64,000 bases of DNA from Pseudoselenomonas ruminantium (GTDB lineage: Bacteria; Bacillota; Negativicutes; Selenomonadales; Selenomonadaceae), in the NCBI GenBank assembly GCA_015058625.1, contig SVCA01000006.1, positions 62,001-126,000 on the forward strand, in the 5' to 3' direction. Each line of letters begins with the position of its first letter. Position 1 is the first letter of the stretch. The position numbers and the translations under genes were made by a program. Under the pieces are notes generated by a model. That model worked only from the letters and a program-made list of their open reading frames with translations. It had not been told where the DNA came from and searched no databases. Below, one piece after another: positions 59,241 to 64,000 of the stretch.

Positions 59241-59786
59241 AATGCACCTCCATTGTAATAATAATACCATGGATTATAAAATATATCAAGTTTATTATCC
59301 ATAATACAACAAATTTAACAAATCGGCGACTTTATTTCAACACAAACAACAAGTTCATGCAGATATCATGTTGGCAGAGGCAGTAGATGTTAAGGAAGAA
59401 TTGATTGTAGGGCAAATTTACAGGAGGCCTGGGAGGGGGTGACCGATAGAGACAAGCAGGAGGCGAAGTTGTCGCTGAACGTATATTTGCTGATGTATAA
59501 AAAATATTTTCTGAGCTGCGTAAGGCGGCTCTTTCTTTTTGCCACATCTGCACATAATTTATATTTTTATCACATAAGTGAAGATATGGGTGGAAAAACA
59601 CGAAAAATCACGGTTTTTCACGGAAAAATGCGATAAAACTGTTGCAACGTGGGAGTGAATAAGCTAATATCGTAATCGTAAACAGCTTGTAAAGTTGATA
59701 ACTTGTCACAAAGGTGAAAGTTGTTGAATTACAAAACATCACGCGCGAGGCTGTGGACAGTGGTCACTGGAAAGGAGAAATTTTAT
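59241..59786. other. Intergenic region with possible gene remnant and regulatory repeats
   Basis: A plus-strand frame without a start at about 59337-59442 reads HADIMLAEAVDVKEELIVGQ and then stops; it may be the tail of a lost gene. A GTG-started frame at 59439-59636 has a G-rich upstream run but no recognisable product. At 59596-59632 short repeats of TCACGG and TTTTTC form an imperfect palindrome, possibly an operator for the sorbitol operon. No gene is claimed. Confidence 0.35.
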
Positions 59787-60197
59787 ATGGGCTGGATGAT
59801 TTTGCTGGCGGCTGGTATGTGGGTGTTGCAGCTTTTGCTGGGGCTATGGCAGTTTGGCCGCTTCAATAAGCACATGAAGGAGCTTAGAAGATATGGCCGG
59901 GTTGCGGTTGGCAAGGCCAAAGGCGGTTTCCGGGCCGGGGCGGTGGCGCTTATCTGCATCGATGAACGGGCAGAAATTGTGCATGCCGAGATTATGGCCG
60001 GACGTACGGTATTTGCAGGATTCCGGGAATTATCCGTGCTCAAGGGTAAATTTCTTCCGCTTATAGGTGAGGACGATTGTGAGGGCTTAGGAAAGCAGGT
60101 GACAGCGGCGGTGGTAAATGCCCGTCAGGATTATGAAAATTATCGGGAATTGTGTGCAGAACGTCACGAAGGTGACGCAGCGGCAATTTCGGACTAA
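59787..60197 (+). CDS. gutM: Glucitol operon activator GutM
   Basis: A 136-residue GutM/SrlM-family protein: N-terminal membrane helix (about 3-22), then RRYGRVAVGKAKGGFRAGAV and a domain with FRELSVLKGKFLPLIGED. In enteric bacteria it activates the sorbitol operon by an unclear mechanism. ATG has AAAGGAG upstream. First gene of the sorbitol PTS operon here. Confidence 0.85.
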   Translation: MGWMILLAAGMWVLQLLLGLWQFGRFNKHMKELRRYGRVAVGKAKGGFRAGAVALICIDERAEIVHAEIMAGRTVFAGFRELSVLKGKFLPLIGEDDCEGLGKQVTAAVVNARQDYENYRELCAERHEGDAAAISD

Positions 60198-60227
60198 ACA
60201 ATAATTTATGAGGAAAGAAGGCAAAAA

Positions 60228-60782
60228 ATGGACACATTGATTTTTTTCGCACAAGGCTTTATCGGTATGTTCAACAAGGGCGGCGAGGTGCTCACCGGCT
60301 GGGTGACCGGGATTATTCCTACACTGGTCTGTCTGCTGGTGGCGATGAACTCCATTGTGCTTCTGGTAGGCAATGAGCGCATTGAAAAGTTCGCGCATCT
60401 CTGTGCGGGCAATATCTTTTCCCGGTATATCCTGCTTCCCGTGGTGGGGACGTTCTTCTTCTGCAATCCCATGACCTTGTCTTTGGGGAAGTTTATGCCG
60501 GAGTATTACAAGCCTTCCTATTATGCGGCAGGTTCGGCTTCCTGCCATACCTTAAATGGTCTTTTCCCGCATGTTAATCCCGGCGAGCTCTTTGTGTTCT
60601 TAGGGATTGCCAACGGCATCACGGCTTTGGGGCTGCCGACTGTGGATTTGGCGCTGCGTTATTTCCTTATCGGCATTGTGATTAACTTCCTGCGCGGCTG
60701 GGTGACGGATTTTACCACGGCCTATGTGCAGAAACAGCAGGGCGTGAAGTTATCCAAGCAGGTTGTGGCGATTAAGTCCTGA
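60228..60782 (+). CDS. srlA: PTS glucitol/sorbitol transporter IIC component
   Basis: A 184-residue membrane component of the sorbitol PTS. It matches the short EII-Gut IIC form, with [23 protein letters not shown] and [30 protein letters not shown] follows AGGAAAGAAGG. It ends 13 bases before srlE. Confidence 0.93.
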   Translation: MDTLIFFAQGFIGMFNKGGEVLTGWVTGIIPTLVCLLVAMNSIVLLVGNERIEKFAHLCAGNIFSRYILLPVVGTFFFCNPMTLSLGKFMPEYYKPSYYAAGSASCHTLNGLFPHVNPGELFVFLGIANGITALGLPTVDLALRYFLIGIVINFLRGWVTDFTTAYVQKQQGVKLSKQVVAIKS

Positions 60783-60795
60783 GGAGGGCATGAAG

Positions 60796-61785
60796 ATGGC
60801 TGAGTATAAAAGTGTAGTGGTATCGGCTGGTTCAGGCGGTTTTGGCGGCCCCTTGACCCTTGTGCCGACAGAGACGAAAAATAAGATTGTCAACATCACG
60901 GGCGGTGTGATTTCGCCGGTATCTATCCGGTTGGCGGAAATGACGGGCTGCGAAGTCGTGGACGGCTTCAAGACGAAAGTGCCCGATGAGGAAACTCTGG
61001 CGGTGGTTATTGACTGCGGCGGCACGCTGCGGTGCGGCATCTATCCGCAGAAACGGATTTTTACGATTAACCTCAACGCTACCGGCCCATCCGGCCCGCT
61101 GGCACAGCATATCAAGGCAGATATTTACGTTTCGGCGGTGCGGGAAAATAATATTGCTTATGCCGATGGTTCGGCAGCACCGGCAGCGCCGGAACAGCCG
61201 GTCAAAAAGCCCAAGTACGATACCAGCAAGAAAATTTCCCAGCAGCAGGCCGAAGGCAGCCTGATGGCGAAAATAGGTCAGTTCATGGGGGGAATCGTAG
61301 CGGTATTCTATCAGGCAGGCCGTGATTCCATCAACACGATGATTAAGACCATTCTGCCGTTCATGGCTTTTGTATCCATGCTGATTGGCGTAATTCTCAC
61401 CACGGGTATCGGGGATGTGATTGCCAATCTTTTGGCACCGCTGGCCAGTTCGCCGGTGGGGCTCGTCATTCTGTCGCTTATCTGTTCGTTCCCGTTCCTC
61501 TCGCCGTTCCTTGGCCCGGGCGCGGTTATCGCGCAGGTAATCGGCGTGCTTATTGGTGTGGAAATCGGCAACGGACAGATTCCTCCCGCGCTTGCCCTGC
61601 CCGCACTTTTTGCCATCAATGCGCAGTGTGCCTGCGATTTCATTCCCGTAGGTCTGGGGCTTGCCGAAGCCGAGGCAGAAACCGTAGAAGTTGGGGTGCC
61701 TTCGGTACTCTATTCCCGCTTTATCACGGGGCCAATTGCCGTAATCCTGGCATGGCTGGCCAGCTTCGGTCTGTATGAAGGTTAA
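60796..61785 (+). CDS. srlE: PTS glucitol/sorbitol transporter IIB (IIBC) component
   Basis: A 329-residue protein: cytoplasmic IIB domain (about 1-115) with GSGGFGGPL and the [11 protein letters not shown] segment carrying the phosphocysteine, an Ala/Pro linker, and a C-terminal membrane part (about 170-329) with [26 protein letters not shown] 60796 has GGAGGG seven bases upstream; ATG 60790 is too close. Confidence 0.93.
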   Translation: MAEYKSVVVSAGSGGFGGPLTLVPTETKNKIVNITGGVISPVSIRLAEMTGCEVVDGFKTKVPDEETLAVVIDCGGTLRCGIYPQKRIFTINLNATGPSGPLAQHIKADIYVSAVRENNIAYADGSAAPAAPEQPVKKPKYDTSKKISQQQAEGSLMAKIGQFMGGIVAVFYQAGRDSINTMIKTILPFMAFVSMLIGVILTTGIGDVIANLLAPLASSPVGLVILSLICSFPFLSPFLGPGAVIAQVIGVLIGVEIGNGQIPPALALPALFAINAQCACDFIPVGLGLAEAEAETVEVGVPSVLYSRFITGPIAVILAWLASFGLYEG

Positions 61786-61826
61786 AGTTTAGTTACGCGT
61801 GTAAGAATAGTTCAGGGGGTCTTATC

Positions 61827-62195
61827 ATGGAAAAGTATTATAGCACGACTGTGCAGGAATTAGGCGTAAATGTACATTCCTTTAAGGATGCCAAAATGCT
61901 CATCATGTTCAATGAGAATGCGCCGGAAGAACTTAGGGAATACTGCATACTGCATCGGGGCAACAAACTCATGGATACCGTGCAGGCAGGAGATATCTTC
62001 CGTTTGGGGAGTGCGGAGTATAAGATTGTCTATGTGGGTAGCGAAGTGCAGACGAACTTAGGCAATCTGGGGCATATTACCCTGCGTTTCAATAACAATG
62101 ACGAAGGCGAAGGGCTGGAAGGCAGCTTGTATTTAGAGGATAAGCCCATCGTGGATGTAGTTCCGGGTGATGAAATTTCCATTGTAAGACCGTAA
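61827..62195 (+). CDS. srlB: PTS glucitol/sorbitol transporter IIA component
   Basis: A 122-residue cytoplasmic IIA protein that receives phosphate from HPr and hands it to IIB. The conserved LGNLGHITLRFN holds the phosphohistidine (about residue 76). It ends in a VVPGDEISI beta strand. ATG follows AGGGGG by eight bases. Confidence 0.93.
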   Translation: MEKYYSTTVQELGVNVHSFKDAKMLIMFNENAPEELREYCILHRGNKLMDTVQAGDIFRLGSAEYKIVYVGSEVQTNLGNLGHITLRFNNNDEGEGLEGSLYLEDKPIVDVVPGDEISIVRP

Positions 62196-62213
62196 TTTTT
62201 TAAGGAGATGTTT

Positions 62214-63035
62214 ATGATGGCTTCATGGCTTAATTTAGAAGGTAAAACAGCAGTGGTAACGGGTGGTGCTTCGGGCATCGGCAAGGCTGTGGCGCAGGCT
62301 TTTTTGGATAACGGTGCCAATGTGGTGGTCTGCGATATGAATCCGCAGGCGCCGGAGTTTGACCTGCATGAAGGCAGCGGCGAAATGCTCTATGTGGTTA
62401 CCAATGTGACCAGCAGTGAGAACATTACGGATATGCTGCAGAAAGCCAAGGAAAAATTCGGCAAGCTCGATATTCTCGTCAACAACGCAGGCATCAATAT
62501 CCCCTGCCTGCTCGTTGACCCCAAAGACCCGCATGGTAAATATGAGCTGAATGGCAATGTCTATGACAAGGTGACCGGTGTCAACATCAAAGGGGTATAC
62601 CTGATGGCACAGGCTTTGGGTCATGAATTCGTGGATAATGGCAAGGGCGTAATCATCAATATGTCCTCGGAAAGCGGTCTGGAAGGTTCCGAAGGGCAGA
62701 GCATCTATGCCGCGACCAAAAATGCGGTGAACTCGTTTACCCGTTCCTGGGCCAAGGAACTCGGCAAGTACAATGTGCGGGTGGTGGGCATTGCCCCCGG
62801 CATTATGGAGGCTACGGGACTGCGTACGCTTTCCTATGAGGAGGCGCTCGCCTATACCCGCGGGATAACGGTAGACGATTTGCGCAAGGGCTACAAGAGC
62901 ACGAAGACCACCCCCCTGGGTCGCAGCGGCAAACTTACGGAGGTAGCCGATACCGTGATGTTTTTGGCCAGCGACAGAGCCAGCTACATTCACGGCGTGA
63001 CCTACAACGTCGCCGGCGGTAAAACCCGCGGCTAA
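62214..63035 (+). CDS. srlD: Sorbitol-6-phosphate 2-dehydrogenase
   Basis: Oxidises sorbitol 6-phosphate to fructose 6-phosphate with NAD+. The 273-residue short-chain dehydrogenase has TGGASGIG for NAD, NNAG, and the catalytic S...YAATK. The length matches E. coli SrlD. Start ATG at 62214 (or 62217) has AAGGAG six (or nine) bases upstream; ATG 62208 abuts the site. It follows srlB by 18 bases. Confidence 0.93.
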   Translation: MMASWLNLEGKTAVVTGGASGIGKAVAQAFLDNGANVVVCDMNPQAPEFDLHEGSGEMLYVVTNVTSSENITDMLQKAKEKFGKLDILVNNAGINIPCLLVDPKDPHGKYELNGNVYDKVTGVNIKGVYLMAQALGHEFVDNGKGVIINMSSESGLEGSEGQSIYAATKNAVNSFTRSWAKELGKYNVRVVGIAPGIMEATGLRTLSYEEALAYTRGITVDDLRKGYKSTKTTPLGRSGKLTEVADTVMFLASDRASYIHGVTYNVAGGKTRG

Positions 63036-63048
63036 AATTTTCAAAATT

Positions 63049-63088
63049 CGTAAAACTGGCACATTACCCTCTGTGTGCCAGTTTTACG
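63049..63088. terminator. Hairpin after srlD
   Basis: A 15-bp perfect stem (63049-63063 with 63074-63088). No T run follows on the plus strand, so it may be a partial terminator or RNA-stabilising stem before the regulator gene. Confidence 0.6.
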
Positions 63089-63117
63089 CGCATAAAAAGT
63101 ACAAGGAGGGCATTTTT

Positions 63118-64000
63118 ATGCAGCCAGTGGAAAGACGCATATTGGTCAAGGTGGCCAATATGTATTATGTCGAAAATCTCAAACAAAGTGAAATTGCAGA
63201 GCGTATGGGAATTGACCGCACTACGGTCAGCAAATATTTGAAGAAAGCCTTGCGGGATAAAATCGTCAAAATTACCGTGGAAAGCGATTCCTTTGATGAG
63301 CTGGAAGCGGATTTGGAACGGCGCTTTGGGCTCAAGGAAGCCTGTGTAGTGCCCAAGAGCTACGATATGCAGTTTATCAAGGAGCAGATGGCGCGGGCAG
63401 GGCTCAAGGTTATCCGCCGCATCCTGAGCGACGGCAAAGTCGTGGGGCTTGCCTGGGGCACAACCATCAGCGAATTGGCCAAATTTGCCGAGCAGGAGAA
63501 AAACACGGCGTTGGATATTGATTTCGTGCCGCTGGATGGCGGGCCGGAAAGTATCGAAAGTGAATATCATGTCAATACGATATGCTATCAGATGGCCCGG
63601 GCTTTTTCTGCGCGCAGTCATTATATTTATGCCCCGGCGATTGCCAAGACCGCCGAGATACGACAGGCTATTGTGCAGGATATCAACTATGAAAAAATCT
63701 CTGCCTACTGGGAACGGTTAAACATTGGCATTGTAGGAATCGGTGCCCCGGTCAAGTCCTCCAATCTGGTCTGGGCGGGCAGTTTTGGCCGTGAGGCCAT
63801 TGAATCGCTGGCCACCACAGGCGCAGTAGGCGAAATCTGTTCGGTATTCTACGACATCAATGGTCATGAGGTGCAGACGCCGTTCTCTGACAGAATTATT
63901 GCGGTGGGATTGGAAAAACTGCGGCAGCTGGAGTACAGCATCGGTCTGGCCGCTTCCCGGGAAAAGGTGCCGGCTATCATGGGAGCTTTGCGGGGCAAGC
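63118..64000 (+). CDS. SorC-family sugar-binding transcriptional regulator (3' end missing)
   Basis: At least 294 residues, open to the window end. The N-terminus has a helix-turn-helix (LKQSEIAERMGIDRTTVSKYLKKAL), then the SorC sugar-phosphate-binding domain (VVGLAWGTTISELAKF, LDGGPESIESEYHVN, NIGIVGIGAPVKSS). ATG 63118 has AGGAGGG upstream. Its place after srlD suggests control of the sorbitol operon by a sugar phosphate. Confidence 0.9.
   Translation, partial: MQPVERRILVKVANMYYVENLKQSEIAERMGIDRTTVSKYLKKALRDKIVKITVESDSFDELEADLERRFGLKEACVVPKSYDMQFIKEQMARAGLKVIRRILSDGKVVGLAWGTTISELAKFAEQEKNTALDIDFVPLDGGPESIESEYHVNTICYQMARAFSARSHYIYAPAIAKTAEIRQAIVQDINYEKISAYWERLNIGIVGIGAPVKSSNLVWAGSFGREAIESLATTGAVGEICSVFYDINGHEVQTPFSDRIIAVGLEKLRQLEYSIGLAASREKVPAIMGALRGK

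Overview
The window looks like a chromosome segment of a Negativicutes bacterium, most likely Selenomonas or a close relative. Genes of Firmicutes type (TPP and Moco riboswitch leaders, DUF1659/DUF2922/YvrJ, HydG, NirJ-type radical SAM proteins, GGAGG ribosome binding sites) sit beside genes of a diderm cell envelope (a family 9 lipopolysaccharide-type glycosyltransferase). The metabolism suggested is anaerobic: a DMSO-reductase-type electron transfer pair, a complete Rnf complex, a DcuC carrier, HydG and sorbitol PTS uptake. The species name is inference; no rRNA or tRNA gene was seen.

Layout. 1-1292: end of a dmsABC-type operon. 1555-11401: diguanylate cyclase, a long FtsA-like ATPase, a DAK2/FakA-like protein, a glycosyltransferase and a SWIM/SNF2 helicase. 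11818-13237: an ArsC/Spx-like protein and a coiled-coil protein behind a sigma-28-type promoter. 13399-18873: rseC-rnfCDGEAB. 19178-22525: a thioredoxin-reductase-like flavoprotein convergent with thiMED, which has a TPP riboswitch. 22640-26200: a LacI regulator, a palindromic operator and promoter that seem to drive a non-coding transcript, dcuC and a TetR regulator. 26230-34442: two heme-type radical SAM genes, proC, a MATE exporter, hydG and TPP-controlled thiC.

35087-44365 looks like a decayed integrated element. It is bounded by a 20/21-nt direct repeat, with an integrase fragment just inside the left copy. It carries an amidase fragment, an Rpn nuclease, a candidate structured RNA with its own promoter and terminator, the DUF1659-DUF2922-YvrJ trio, a serine recombinase, and an A+T-richer cassette of five zinc-ribbon proteins (four with one membrane segment) around a beta-lactamase-fold hydrolase.

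44445-64000: a secreted RelA/SpoT-fold protein; an HD-GYP regulator, BMP binding protein and hybrid kinase operon; a GHKL kinase; amt-glnB with an attenuator; a molybdenum cofactor operon under a Moco-type riboswitch; a low-GC DUF4143 ATPase; and a sorbitol PTS operon with GutM and a SorC regulator, cut by the window end.

The genes fit together as redox energy metabolism (Rnf, DMSO-type reductase, HydG) supported by cofactor genes (thiamine, molybdopterin, heme-like tetrapyrrole). The most unusual feature is a family of about 180-203 bp nested hairpins at 6.8, 11.5, 19.0, 28.5 and 28.9 kb. Their stems differ from copy to copy but stay perfectly paired, while the 21-nt loop is conserved.
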